Of a DNA stretch of 64,000 nt, positions 1-9,244 are shown piece by piece (position 1 is the stretch's first letter; each line of letters opens with the position of its first letter). Source of the stretch: Piscinibacter aquaticus (GTDB lineage Bacteria > Pseudomonadota > Gammaproteobacteria > Burkholderiales > Burkholderiaceae_C). Made by a program: the position numbers and the translations under genes. The stretch spans positions 3,658,001 through 3,722,000 of the forward strand of contig VOPW01000001.1 in NCBI GenBank assembly GCA_007994965.1. The letters are read 5' to 3'. The notes below the pieces were generated by a model, which saw nothing but the letters and a program-made list of their open reading frames with translations, did not search any database and was not told where the DNA came from.

Positions 1-53
1 ACCGCGGAGCACGCCGCCCGTAGACTGCTGGCGTTCCAACCGAGGAGACACCG

Positions 54-714
54 ATGATCACGCTGTGCGGCATGTGCCTGTCGAACTACTACAACAAGGC
101 CAAGATGGTGATGCTCGAGAAGGGCATCCCCGTCGACGAGCAGTTCGTCGCCACCGGCAGCAAGGACGAGGCCGTGCTGTCCTGCTCGCCACTGGGCAAG
201 GTGCCGTTCATCCGAACCGAGCACGGCGCCTTGTGCGAGAGCCAGGGCGATCGTCGACTACCTCGAGGCGCTGCAGCCCGAACCTCGCCTGCTGCCGGCC
301 GACCCCTGGGCCGCGGCGAAGGTGCGCGAGCTGACCACCTTCATCGACCTTCATCTCGAGCTGGTGGCGCGCGAGCTCTACGGCAAGGCCTTCTTCGGCG
401 GCGAGATCAGCGAAAGCAACGCCGAGCGCGTGCGCAAGCAGCTGGTGAAGAACATCGCCGCGTTCCGGCGGCTGGCGAAGTTCTCGCCCTATGTCGCCGG
501 CGACCAGTTCACGCAGGCCGACTGCTCGGCCTGGGTCAGCCTGCCGCTGGTGGGCATGGCCTCGCGCATGGTGCTCGGCGACGACCTGCTGGCCTCTGCC
601 GGCGTCGACTGGAAGGCCTACGCGAAGTTCATCGGCGAACGGCCCAGCGCCCAGCGCATCACGGCCGACCGCAAGGCCGAGCAGGAACGACTGGCCGCCG
701 CGAAGAAGGCCTGA
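54..714 (+). CDS. Glutathione S-transferase family protein (one frameshift)
   Basis: About 219 aa when repaired. The N-terminal half is a thioredoxin fold with the cis-proline loop SPLGKVPFI (residues 45-53) and the E-S-x-A-I glutathione-contacting pattern. The C-terminal half is the all-helical GST domain. The ATG at 54 follows a GAGGAGA ribosome site. The frame breaks near 247, where a GGG run carries one extra base; removing it joins CESQ to AIVDYLE. It could serve in detoxification or be SspA-like; the substrate cannot be told from sequence. Its 3' end overlaps the convergent ferritin-like ORF by 97 bases. Confidence 0.8.
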
Positions 715-1592
715 GGCGCTTGTTCAGGCCGGGGCCGCGCCGGGGTCGGCGCCGTGCCGGCCGACAGCTTGGCAGTCACTTCCTTGCGGAAGCGATTGAG
801 CTCCTGCACGCTGGCGAAGCTGCGCTCCATCAGCAGGCTCATGTTGTGCAGGATGCGCTCGACGACCTTGGTCTCCCACACGGCGTCGAACTGGATCTGC
901 TTGTCCAGCCACTGCTCGAGCCACTCGGGATTGGGCAGGCGGCTCTGAACCGTGTCGCGCGGGAACAGCTTCACGTTGACGTGGAGGTTGGTCGGATGCA
1001 GCGCCTGCGCCGTGCGGCGCGCGCTGGCCATCAGCACGCCCACTTTCGCGAAGGCGGCACGGGCCTCGTCACCGAAGTTCTGCAGCGCGCGCTTCATGTA
1101 GCGCAGGTAGGCACCGCCGTGGCGGGCTTCGTCGCGCGCCAGCGTTTCGTAGATGGCCTTGATCACCGGCTCGGTGTGCCACTCGGCCGCGCGGCGATAC
1201 CAGTGGTTCAGGCGGATCTCGCCGCAGAAGTGCAGCATCAGGGTTTCGAGCGCCGGGGCCGGGTCGAACTCGAAGCGCACCTCGTGCAGCTCGGCCTCGG
1301 TGGGCACGAGATCCGGGCGGAAGCGGCGCAGATACTCCATCAGCACCAGCGAGTGCTTCTGCTCCTCGAAGAACCACACGCTCATGAACGCGGAGAAGTC
1401 GCTGTCGTCGCGGTTGTCGCGCAGGAACATCTCGGTGGCCGGCAGCGCCGCCCACTCGGTGATGGCGTTCATCTTGATGGTCTGCGCCTGCTCGTCGCTG
1501 AGCTTGCTGGCATCGAACTGGTCCCAAGGAATGTCCTTGTCCATGTTCCAGCGCACGGCTTCGAGCTGCTTGAAGAGTTCGGGGTAGATCAT
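618..1592 (-). CDS. Di-iron ferritin-like protein, acyl-ACP desaturase-like
   Basis: 324 aa, uninterrupted. It shows the paired di-iron helix motifs of ferritin-like oxygenases: EEQKH at residues 76-80, and a lone Glu at 125 followed by DEARH at 154-158. This spacing is typical of soluble acyl-ACP desaturase relatives, so an oxygen-dependent oxidation, possibly of an acyl chain, is likely; the substrate is unknown. The last ~33 residues are Ala/Ser/Arg-rich and read antisense to the GST gene, so the true stop may be near 724 (another frame ends there) with a small indel. It lies next to a lipid-modification cluster, which may be meaningful. Confidence 0.65.
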   Translation of the reverse strand: MIYPELFKQLEAVRWNMDKDIPWDQFDASKLSDEQAQTIKMNAITEWAALPATEMFLRDNRDDSDFSAFMSVWFFEEQKHSLVLMEYLRRFRPDLVPTEAELHEVRFEFDPAPALETLMLHFCGEIRLNHWYRRAAEWHTEPVIKAIYETLARDEARHGGAYLRYMKRALQNFGDEARAAFAKVGVLMASARRTAQALHPTNLHVNVKLFPRDTVQSRLPNPEWLEQWLDKQIQFDAVWETKVVERILHNMSLLMERSFASVQELNRFRKEVTAKLSAGTAPTPARPRPEQAPQAFFAAASRSCSALRSAVMRWALGRSPMNFA

Positions 1593-1662
1593 CGCGGGCC
1601 TCGGCAGAGCGCCGGATTCTAAGTCGCCACCCCCTCGCCGGGCGATCGGCGGGGCATCGCCC

Positions 1663-2601
1663 TCAGGGCTTTGCGCTGCGCTGCCGCCGCGCCGCCGCCA
1701 GTTCTTCGCGCACGCGGTCGATCATCACGATCGGCCGCACACCGGCCACCGGCCGGCGGTGCAGCGCCGGCGCCGCGCCGCCGGCCCAGAGTTCCACCGA
1801 CGCTGGGAGCTTGGCGCGCAGTTCGGTCAACCCGTCGACGATCTGGTTGGGGTTCATGCAGCCGCTGAAGCTCAGCGCCACCACGTCGGCGCGCTGCGCC
1901 GCGGCGGCCAGCACGATGTCCCAGATCGGCGTGGCCGTGCCCAGCGAGACACAGCGCGCCCCTTCGAGCGACAGCAAGCCCTCGGCCATCAGCAGGCCCA
2001 GGCCGTGCGGCTCCTGCGTGAACGTGGTCAGCAGCACGCGCGGGTGGGCATCGGCATGCACCGGCAGCCGGGCGATGGCCTCGCGCAGCAGCACCTGGAT
2101 CGACTCGGTATACAGGTGCTCCTCGAAGACCTGCAGCTGGCCGCGCATCCAGGCGTCGCCAACGCGCGTATTCAGTGGGGCCACCACCTCGGTGACGAAG
2201 CGCGCCAGGCCGAGCTGCTCGCGGGCGCGGCCGAGCTGGCGGCGCAACCGGTCCACGTCATGCGATTTCAGGATGTCGATGTATTCGTCCACCGCCGCCT
2301 GCGCGGACTCGGCCTCGGCCGCCGCCTGGGGCAGGGCGCGCAGACGCGCCTCGAGTTCCGCGTGCGCCAGCGCCATCAGGCGGCCGGGCCGCTCGCCGGC
2401 ATCGACGAGGCGCTTGAGCAGGCGCAGCCTCTCGATCTGAGCCAAGGGGTAGAGCCGCTCGCCCGCCGCATCGCGGTGCGGGGTCGGAAAGCCATAGCGC
2501 CGCTCCCAGACACGCAAGGTGTCCTTGCTCAGCCCGGTCGCGCGTTCGGCGCCGGCGATGTTGACGTCGGTCGAGGAATCGCGGGGCGCGGGAACGGTCA
2601 T
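1663..2601 (-). CDS. litR: MerR-family B12-binding photoregulator (LitR/CarH type)
   Basis: 312 aa, intact. Residues ~12-80 are a MerR winged helix with LRVWERRYGFP at 29-39. The C-terminal half matches the CarH/LitR adenosylcobalamin sensor: W151 followed by nine residues and E161-H162 (the W-x9-EH signature), then E197-P-H199-G-L-G (the cobalamin His motif, D/E-x-H-x-x-G), then a Rossmann-like B12 fold ending near 290. In this family the dark-state AdoCbl tetramer represses a divergent operon and light releases it. The residue after the key Trp is Met152; in Thermus CarH it is the His that ligates cobalt after photolysis. It is divergent from the glutathione peroxidase gene, 98 bases apart, so both probably share an operator. 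Confidence 0.85.
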   Translation of the reverse strand: MTVPAPRDSSTDVNIAGAERATGLSKDTLRVWERRYGFPTPHRDAAGERLYPLAQIERLRLLKRLVDAGERPGRLMALAHAELEARLRALPQAAAEAESAQAAVDEYIDILKSHDVDRLRRQLGRAREQLGLARFVTEVVAPLNTRVGDAWMRGQLQVFEEHLYTESIQVLLREAIARLPVHADAHPRVLLTTFTQEPHGLGLLMAEGLLSLEGARCVSLGTATPIWDIVLAAAAQRADVVALSFSGCMNPNQIVDGLTELRAKLPASVELWAGGAAPALHRRPVAGVRPIVMIDRVREELAAARRQRSAKP

Positions 2602-2663
2602 GGGATCGGGGGCAAACGGCTGGACAACAGGGCCTCGGAGACGAAATCGTCCTGGACGAAACC

Positions 2664-2692
2664 TTGCAGTCTGAAAGTATACCGCTTAGTAT
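2664..2692 (+). promoter_or_regulatory. Sigma70-like promoter of the lipid/peroxidase operon
   Basis: TTGCAG at 2664-2669 and TAGTAT at 2687-2692 are 17 bases apart, in the litR-gpx divergent region. AGTAT occurs at 2676-2680 and again at 2688-2692 inside the promoter, a plausible repressor target. The -10 ends only 7 bases before the ATG at 2700, so the transcript may be leaderless. No experimental support. Confidence 0.5.
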
Positions 2693-2699
2693 CTTGGCC

Positions 2700-3286
2700 A
2701 TGAACGCGATCTTCTGCTCGTCCCGTCGCCGCTGGCTCGCCGCGGCCAGCCTGCTGGCGGCGGGTGTCGTACCGGCCCGCGCGGCCGCGCCCGCCTGCCC
2801 GGCCTTGCTGGCCCGCCAGTTCCTCCGCCTGCAGGACGAGAAGCCCCAGGATCTCTGCCAATACGCCGGCAAGGTATTGGTGGTGGTGAACACGGCCAGC
2901 TTCTGCGGCTTCACGCCCCAGTACAAGTCGCTCGAGGCGCTGCACGACCGCTATCGGGAGCGGGGCTGGTCGTGCTCGGCTTCCCGTCGAACGATTTCGG
3001 CCAGCAGGAACCGGGCAGCAGTAAGGAAATTGCCGACTTCTGCGAAAGCACCTTCGGTGTGAAGTTTCCGATGTTCACCAAGTCCCGAGTCGCCGCGTCG
3101 GCGGGTCCGGCGGCCAACCCGCTGTTCGCCGACCTCGCTCGGCGCACCGGCCAGTGGCCGCGGTGGAACTTCCACAAATACCTCGTCGGTCGCGACGGCA
3201 TCGCGGTGAGCAGCTTCGCCAGCGAGGTCGATCCGCTGGACAAGAGCTTCATTGCAGCCACCGAGAAACTGCTCGCTGCAAAGTGA
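2700..3286 (+). CDS. Exported glutathione peroxidase (one frameshift)
   Basis: About 195 aa. An N-terminal export signal carries a twin-arginine-like SRRRWL followed by a hydrophobic stretch and an AxA cleavage region near residue 29. The peroxidatic motif is NTASFCG with Cys69 in place of selenocysteine, and WNFHKYLV supplies the conserved Trp. It would reduce lipid or other peroxides in the envelope. The frame breaks near 2965, where one base is missing in CGGGGCTGG; after it the sequence continues GFPSNDFGQQEP. First gene after the litR divergent promoter, suggesting protection against photo-oxidative stress. Confidence 0.85.
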
Positions 3287-3580
3287 GAACCGTTGAGTTA
3301 TATTTCATACTGACCAGTTCACGACACCCATGACGCTCCATCCCGACCTCGTCATCCCGCGTTGCATCCGTCTGCAGGCAGCCTGCAAGTCGATGGAACT
3401 CGGCCGCGCTGGACGCGTCTCAAGCGCAGGGCAGCGTGCAACGCGCCCGAACGGTTTTCAGTTGCGGAGCCTTCCAGCATGTCTGGATGAAATCTCCGGG
3501 CGGTTCTCCTCCTCCCTCCCTCCTCCCTCCTTCGCCCGGGGGCGCTTCGCAACCATCTTCTTCCCGCTGGGGGCCTGGCC
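3287..3580 (+). other. Intergenic gap between the peroxidase and the FAD oxidase
   Basis: 294 bases without a convincing gene. It starts with an AT-rich island (3293-3312) unlike its surroundings, which could carry a second promoter for the downstream lipid genes. It also has an inverted repeat TCCAG-CATGT-CTGGA near 3474-3488 and a polypyrimidine tract around 3508-3532. The open frame crossing it is low-complexity Ser/Arg/Pro and runs into the next gene out of frame, so I do not call it. Confidence 0.4.
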
Positions 3581-4884
3581 ATGCGTCGCGTCGCGATCAT
3601 CGGCTCGGGCATCTCCGGTCTCGGCGTCGCGCACGGCCTGCACGGCCGCGCCGACATCACGCTGTTCGAGGCCGGCCACTACTTCGGCGGCCACACCCAC
3701 ACCGTCGACGTCACGCTCGACGGCCGCACCCACGGTGTGGACACCGGCTTCCTGGTGCTCAACGAGCGCACCTACCCGCGGCTGCTCGCGCTGTTCGCCG
3801 AACTCGGCGTGGAGATCGCGCCCTCCGACATGTCGTTCTCGGTCCAGGTGCCGGACATCGGCCTGGAGTGGAGCGGCTCGGATCTGTCGACCGTCTTCGC
3901 CCAGCGCAGCAACCTGTTCAAGCCGCGCTTCTGGCGCATGCTGCGCGACATCCTGCGCTTCAACAAGCTGACCACGGCGATCGCCGCGAGCGGGCAGGAA
4001 GCGCAGATGGTCGAGCCGATCGGCGAATTCCTGAAGCGCCATCGCTTCAGTGACGAATTCCGCGACTGGTATCTCCTGCCGATGATCGGCTGCATCTGGT
4101 CCTGCCCGACCGACCAGATGCTGCGCTTCCCGGTGGCCACGCTGATCCGCTTCTGCCACAACCACGGCCTGATCCAGGTGGCCAACCGGCCGCAGTGGTA
4201 CACAGTGCGCGGTGGTGCGCGCAACTACGTTCAGAAGATCGTCTCGCGCGTGCGCGACGCGCGGCTGAATACGCCGGTGCGCAGCGTCCGCCGCGTGCCG
4301 CCGGACAGCGGCAGCGCCGGCGTCTGGGTGGTCACCGATGCCGGCAGCGAGCGCTTCGACGAAGTGGTGTTCGCCTGCCACACCGACCAGGCGCTGCGCC
4401 TGCTCTCCGACGCCAGCGAGGCCGAGCGCAGCGTGCTCGGCGCCATCCGCTACCAGCCCAACCGGGCCGTGCTGCACACCGATGCCAGCGTGCTGCCGAA
4501 GCGGCCCCTGGCCTGGGCGTCGTGGAACTACGAGCGCGCCGCCGAGGGCGACCGCGAGCAGGCTCGCGTCTGCCTGCACTACCTGCTCAACAAGCTGCAG
4601 CCGCTGCCCTTCACGACGCCGGTGCTGGTGTCGCTGAACCCGGTGAACGATCCGCGCGCCGACAGCATCGTCGGCGAGTACGAATACGACCACCCGATCT
4701 TCGACCTCGCCGCCATCGCGGCGCAGAAGCGCGTGCCCGATCTGCAGGGCGTGGCCCATACACAGTTCGCCGGCGCCTGGACGCGCTACGGCTTCCACGA
4801 AGACGGGTTGATGTCCGGCGAGGCCGTGGTGCGCGGCCTGCTCGATGCCTGGGCCGCGCAGGGCAACGGCCGGAGGCCGCATGA
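3581..4884 (+). CDS. FAD/NAD(P)-binding amine-oxidase-like protein
   Basis: About 434 aa. It begins with a dinucleotide-binding fold, VAIIGSGISGLG at residues 4-15, and an acidic residue after the next strand (LFEAGH). The body is that of the flavin amine oxidase/desaturase family that pairs with DUF1365 and CFA-synthase-like genes and is implicated in modifying unsaturated membrane acyl chains. The ORF as read runs on out of frame to 5653. A one-base indel just before 4881 would give the expected TGA overlapping the next ATG (ATGA), so I end it at 4884. Confidence 0.8.
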
Positions 4885-5636
4885 GCGAACGGGCGCTGCC
4901 GCTGATCGGCCTCGGCGGTGCGTCACACCGGCTGCGCCCGGCGCGCAACGCCTTCGCCTACCCCACGTACTTTCTGATGCTGCCGATGCGCAGCCTGCGC
5001 GATTCGGCGACTGCGAACCTGTGCCGCAACCGCTTCGGCCTGATCAGCTTCCACGATCGGGACCACGGCGACGGCCGCGCCGACAGCCCGGCACGGCTGG
5101 ACGACACGCTGGCCCGCGAAGGCGTGCGCGATGCCGATGGCGAAGTCTGGCTGCACACCTACCCGCGCGTGCTCGGCTTCACCTTCAAGCCGGTGAGCTT
5201 CTGGTACTGCCATCGAACCGACGGCTCGCTCGCGGCGATCCTCGTCGAGGTCAACAACACCTTCGGCGAACGCCACTGCTACCTGTTGCGCGGCGACACG
5301 CTGCGCTTCGGCCAGGAACTGCGCGCCACCAAGGTTTTCCACGTCTCGCCGTTCTGCGCGATCGAGGGCGACTACCGCTTCCGCTTCATGCGCACCGCCG
5401 ACCGCACGGTGGCGCGCATCGATCACCACGACGCGAACGGCCCGCTGATCGAGACCAGCGTCTCCGGCCGGCTCGAGCCGCTCGATGCGGCGAGCACCCG
5501 CCGCGCCTTCTTCGGCATGCCGCTGATGACGCTCGGCGTGATTGCGCGCATCCACTGGCAGGCCGCCAAGCTGTGGGCCAAGCGCGTGCCGTTCTTCCAC
5601 AAGCCCGCCCCGCCGGGCGAATTCATCACCCGCTGA
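4881..5636 (+). CDS. DUF1365 family protein
   Basis: 251 aa, uninterrupted from the ATG at 4881 to the TGA at 5636. It is the conserved partner of the upstream FAD oxidase and the downstream CFA-like methyltransferase; the biochemical role of DUF1365 is not settled. Recognisable family features are the N-terminal H-R-x-x-P-x-x-N-x-F-x-Y segment and the YPRVLGFTFKPVSFWYC block near residues 93-109. The ATGA overlap with the previous gene implies translational coupling. Confidence 0.8.
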   Translation: MSERALPLIGLGGASHRLRPARNAFAYPTYFLMLPMRSLRDSATANLCRNRFGLISFHDRDHGDGRADSPARLDDTLAREGVRDADGEVWLHTYPRVLGFTFKPVSFWYCHRTDGSLAAILVEVNNTFGERHCYLLRGDTLRFGQELRATKVFHVSPFCAIEGDYRFRFMRTADRTVARIDHHDANGPLIETSVSGRLEPLDAASTRRAFFGMPLMTLGVIARIHWQAAKLWAKRVPFFHKPAPPGEFITR

Positions 5637-5649
5637 TCCGTTTTCATCG

Positions 5650-6872
5650 ATGAGCAGCAGCACCACCACCTTCGCCCCCGCCAGCCTGCCGGCATCGGCG
5701 CCCGCCGCCGCCCGTGCGGTGTTCCGCCTGCTGCAGAGCCTGAAGCACGGCTCGCTCGACGTGCAGATGCCCGACGGCAGCAGCGCGCACTTCGGCATGC
5801 GATCCGAAGACGGCCCGCGCGCCGCCATCCGCCTGCGCAACTGGAACGTCTGTGCCGCGGCACTGCGCTCGGGCGACATCGGCTTTGCCGAGAGCTACAT
5901 CGCCGGCGACTGGACCACGCCCGACCTGACCGCGCTGCTCAAGCTGTTCATCGCCAACCGCGACGACGTGGAGTCGATCGTCTACGGCAGCTGGTGGGGT
6001 TCGCTGCTGTATCGCGTGAAGCACCTGTTCAACCGCAACTCGAAGAGCGGCAGCAAGAAGAACATCCACGCGCACTACGACCTGGGCAACGAGTTCTATC
6101 GGCTGTGGCTCGACCCGACGATGAACTACAGCAGCGCCTGGTTCGAGGGCGACTTCGCCAAGCCGATGCCCGATGCGCAGCACGCCAAGGTGCGCCGCGC
6201 GCTGCGCGAGGCCGGCGTGAAGGCCGGCGACCGCGTGCTTGAGATCGGCTGCGGCTGGGGCGCGCTGGCCGAGTGCGCGGCGCGCGAGTTTGGCGCCACC
6301 GTCACCGGCGTGACGCTGTCCAGCGAGCAGCTCGCCTGGGGCCAGAAGCGCACGGCCGACGCCGGCCTCGCCGGCGAGCTGCGCTTCCAGGACTACCGTG
6401 ACATCGCCGACGGCCGTTCGACGCCATCGCCTCGATCGAGATGTTCGAGGCGGTCGGCCGCGAATACTGGCCGAGCTTCTTCGCTACCGTGCACGACCAG
6501 CTCAAGCCGGGCGGCAAGGCCTGCATCCAGAGCATCACGATCGCCGAGAAATATTTCGAGCGCTACGTGAAGTCGACCGACTTCATCCAGCAGTACATCT
6601 TCCCCGGCGGCCTGCTGCCCAGCCCGGGGGCCTTCCGCGAGGCCGCGGCGAAGGCCGGGCTGCGCGTGGTGGGCGAGCTCGACTTCGGCGTCGACTATGC
6701 CGAGACGCTGCGCCGCTGGCGCGAGACCTTCCTGTCGGAAGAGCAGCGCGTTCGGCGCCTGGGCTTCGACACGCGCTTCATGCGCATCTGGGAGTTCTAC
6801 CTCGCCTACTGCGAGGCGGCCTTCGCCACCGGCAACACCAGCGTCATGCAGTTCACGCTGCAGCGCGACTGA
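5650..6872 (+). CDS. Cyclopropane-fatty-acyl-phospholipid synthase-like methyltransferase (one frameshift)
   Basis: About 407 aa. It carries the SAM-binding motif VLEIGCGWGALAE near residues 196-208, preceded by the family block HAHYDLGNEFYRLWLD with MNYSSAWF. It would transfer a methyl or methylene group to the double bond of a phospholipid acyl chain; homologues in light/singlet-oxygen regulons can methylate acyl chains en route to furan fatty acids. The frame breaks near 6415 (one base missing before TTCGACGCCATC) and resumes at IASIEMFEAVGREYW. Start ATG 5650. Confidence 0.85.
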
Positions 6873-6877
6873 GCCCC

Positions 6878-7428
6878 ATGGACTCACAGCGCCGCACCCT
6901 GCTCGCCGCCCTCGTTGCCGCGCCGCTGGCCGTGCGGGCCAACCTAGCGCTGCCCGCCGAGGTGGGCAGCGAACTGCCGGGGGCACGGCTGCTCGGCAGC
7001 GGGCGACTGACCTTCCTGGGCCTGCACATCTACGACGCGCGGCTGTGGACGGCCGACGAATTCGCCGCGGAGCGCTTCGACCGCCACGCCCTCGCGCTGG
7101 AGCTGCAGTACGGCCGCACGCTCTACGGTCGCCTGATCGCCGAGCGCAGCCTGGAAGAGATGAAGCGCCAGGGCGCCCTCAGCGAGGAGCAGGGGAACGC
7201 TGGCTGGCGTCGATGAAACAGACCTTCCCCGACGTCAACAAGGGCGATCGCATCACCGGCGTGCAGCGCCCCGGCGAATCGACGCGCATCTTCGTCAACG
7301 GCACGCTGCGCGGAGAACTGCGCGACGCCGAATTCACCCGCCGCTTCTTCGGCATCTGGCTGGCGCCGCAGACCTCGGAGCCGAAGCTGCGCCAGTCGCT
7401 GCTCGGGCCGGCGCTGGCACGCTCATGA
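6878..7428 (+). CDS. Chalcone isomerase-like secreted protein (one frameshift)
   Basis: About 183 aa. It has an N-terminal signal-like segment (QRRTLLAALVAAPLAVRA). The body fits the bacterial chalcone-isomerase-fold family: FLGLHIYDARLW, then LELQYGRTLYGRLIAERS and FFGIWLAPQT near the C-terminus. The frame breaks near 7192 (one base missing in CAGGGGAACG); the second half ends at 7428 and overlaps the transporter ATG. The family usually lacks flavonoid chemistry; in this context it may bind fatty acids. Function not proven. Confidence 0.7.
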
Positions 7429-8714
7429 GCGGGACGACCTTGACGCTGCCCCACCGCTCTGCGGCCCGGGCCGCCGGCGTGCGCGCCGGCGTGTCCTACG
7501 GCGCGCTCGGCCTGCCGCTGGCCTTCGTCGCGCTGCCGCTCTACGTGATCCTGCCCAACCATTACGCCAGCGAGTTCGGCGTGCCGCTGGCCGCGCTCGG
7601 CGCGGTGCTGCTCGGCGCACGGCTGCTCGATGCGGTGGCCGATCCGCTGATCGGCCGCTGGACCGACGGCCTGTTTGCGCGCTCGTCGGTGGCCGCCTGG
7701 ACGGCCGTGGCGATCGCCGCAGTCATTCTGGCGCTCGGGTTCCGGGCGCTGTTCTTCCCGATCGTTCAGGGCACGGCGTCGCTGCTTGCCTGGTGCGCGG
7801 GCGCACTGGCCGTGGCTTACCTCGCCTACAGCGTGATCAGCGTGATCCATCAGGCCTGGGGCGCGCGCCTGGGCGGCGACGAACCACAGCGCGCCCGCAT
7901 CGTGGCTGGCGCGAGGGCCTCGCGCTGGTGGGCGTGCTGGCCGCCAGCGTGCTGCCGTCGCTGGCAGGACTCTCGGTCACGACACTGGCTTTTGCCGCCC
8001 TGCTGCTGGCCGGCGTGGCGGCGCTGTATGCCGCGCCGCGGCCCGACGCCGACCGCGCCGCTTTCGCGCCGGTGCCGATGACGCTGCCGCTGGCCACGCG
8101 CGAGTTCCGCTCGTTGCTCGCGATCTACCTCGTCAACGGCATTGCCAGCGCCATCCCCGCCACGCTGGTGCTGTTCTTCATCCGCGACCGCCTGCAGGCG
8201 CCGAGCTACGAACCCTTGTTCCTCGCCAGCTATTTCGCCGCCGGCGCGTTGTCGATTCCGCTGTGGGTCAAGGCCGTGGCGCGCTTCGGCTGGCGCGCTG
8301 CTGGCTGGCGGGCATGCTGCTGGCGATCGCCGTGTTTGCCTGGGCTGCGTTGCTCGGCGCCGGTGATGTGGCCGCCTACACCGCCGTGTGCGTGGCCAGC
8401 GGCATCGCGCTCGGCGCCGACCTGACGCTGCCCGGCGCGCTGCTGGCCGGCGTGATCCAGCGTGCCGGCCATGCCGGCCGCGGCGAAGGCGCCTACTTCG
8501 GCTGGTGGAACTTCGCCACCAAGCTGAACCTCGCGCTGGCCGCCGGCCTTGCGCTGCCGGCGCTGCAGTGGTTCGGCTACGCCCCGGCGCGCGCGGCGAT
8601 GACGCGCTGACCGCCCTCACCCTCGCCTACTGCGTGCTGCCCTGTGCGCTGAAGCTCGGCGCCGTGGCGCTGCTGTATGTCCTCTGGATCCGACCTTCGG
8701 AATCACTCGCATGA
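7425..8714 (+). CDS. MFS/GPH-family transporter (three frameshifts)
   Basis: About 429 aa, an inner-membrane permease with about 12 hydrophobic helices. The first half contains the sugar/cation-symporter-like block ARLLDAVADPLIGRWTD, the GPH-family counterpart of the MFS loop 2-3 motif. The frame is broken near 7905, 8300 and 8600, each time resuming in hydrophobic helices (for example VGVLAASVLPSLAGL and LLAIAVFAWAALLG). The final part is LKLGAVALLYVLWIRPSESLA, with TGA overlapping the next ATG. Substrate unknown; such transporters recur in FAD oxidase/DUF1365/CFA clusters. Confidence 0.75.
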
Positions 8715-9244
8715 TCAGACGATCCCTCCTCGCCGCACTCGCCGCCGGCGCCCTGCTGCTCGGCTGCGCCTCGCCCCCGACACCGGCCGACTACGCCGCC
8801 GAGAAGCCGGTGCTCGCGCTCGAGCAGTATTTCAACGGCGAACTCGTCGCCCACGGCATCTTCACCGACCGCTCGGGCAAGGTGGTGCGCCGCTTCACCG
8901 TGCTGATGAAGTGCAGCTGGAACGGCAACGACGGCGTGCTCGACGAGGACTTCACCTACAGCGACGGCAAGAAGGAACGGCGCGTGTGGCGGCTGAAGAA
9001 GCTGGGCAACGGCCGCTACACCGGCACCGCCGACGACGTGGTCGGCACCGCGCAGGGCCAGGCCGCCGGCAACGCCTTCCAGTGGGCCTACACGCTGCGT
9101 CTGCCGGTGGACGACAAGGTCTACGAGGTGCAGTTCGACGACTGGATGTACCTCGTCGACGAGCGCGTGATGCTCAACAAGGCCGTGATGAGCAAATTCG
9201 GCATCCGTCTCGGCGAAGTGACGCTCGCCTTCACCAAGAAGTGA
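8711..9244 (+). CDS. DUF3833 lipoprotein
   Basis: 177 aa, intact. It starts with a lipoprotein signal peptide and lipobox LLLGC (Cys20 as the acylated residue), so it is anchored in the envelope. The body has the DUF3833 pattern: EQYFNGELVAHGIFTDRSG, then FTVLMKCSWNG, and V-x-F-D-D-W-M-Y near residues 137-144. Biochemistry unknown; its partnership with CFA-like and SDR genes suggests a role in handling modified lipids. ATGA overlap upstream and TGATG overlap downstream show tight operon packing. Confidence 0.8.
   Translation: MIRRSLLAALAAGALLLGCASPPTPADYAAEKPVLALEQYFNGELVAHGIFTDRSGKVVRRFTVLMKCSWNGNDGVLDEDFTYSDGKKERRVWRLKKLGNGRYTGTADDVVGTAQGQAAGNAFQWAYTLRLPVDDKVYEVQFDDWMYLVDERVMLNKAVMSKFGIRLGEVTLAFTKK

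Noticed and set aside
54..1622. 522-aa plus-strand ORF covering the first 1.6 kb
   Set aside because: Only its first ~64 codons are GST; after the frameshift it reads antisense to the ferritin-like gene with low-complexity composition.
3330..3971. 213-aa ORF before and over the FAD oxidase
   Set aside because: Ser/Arg/Pro-rich and runs into the FAD gene out of frame; start lacks a ribosome site.
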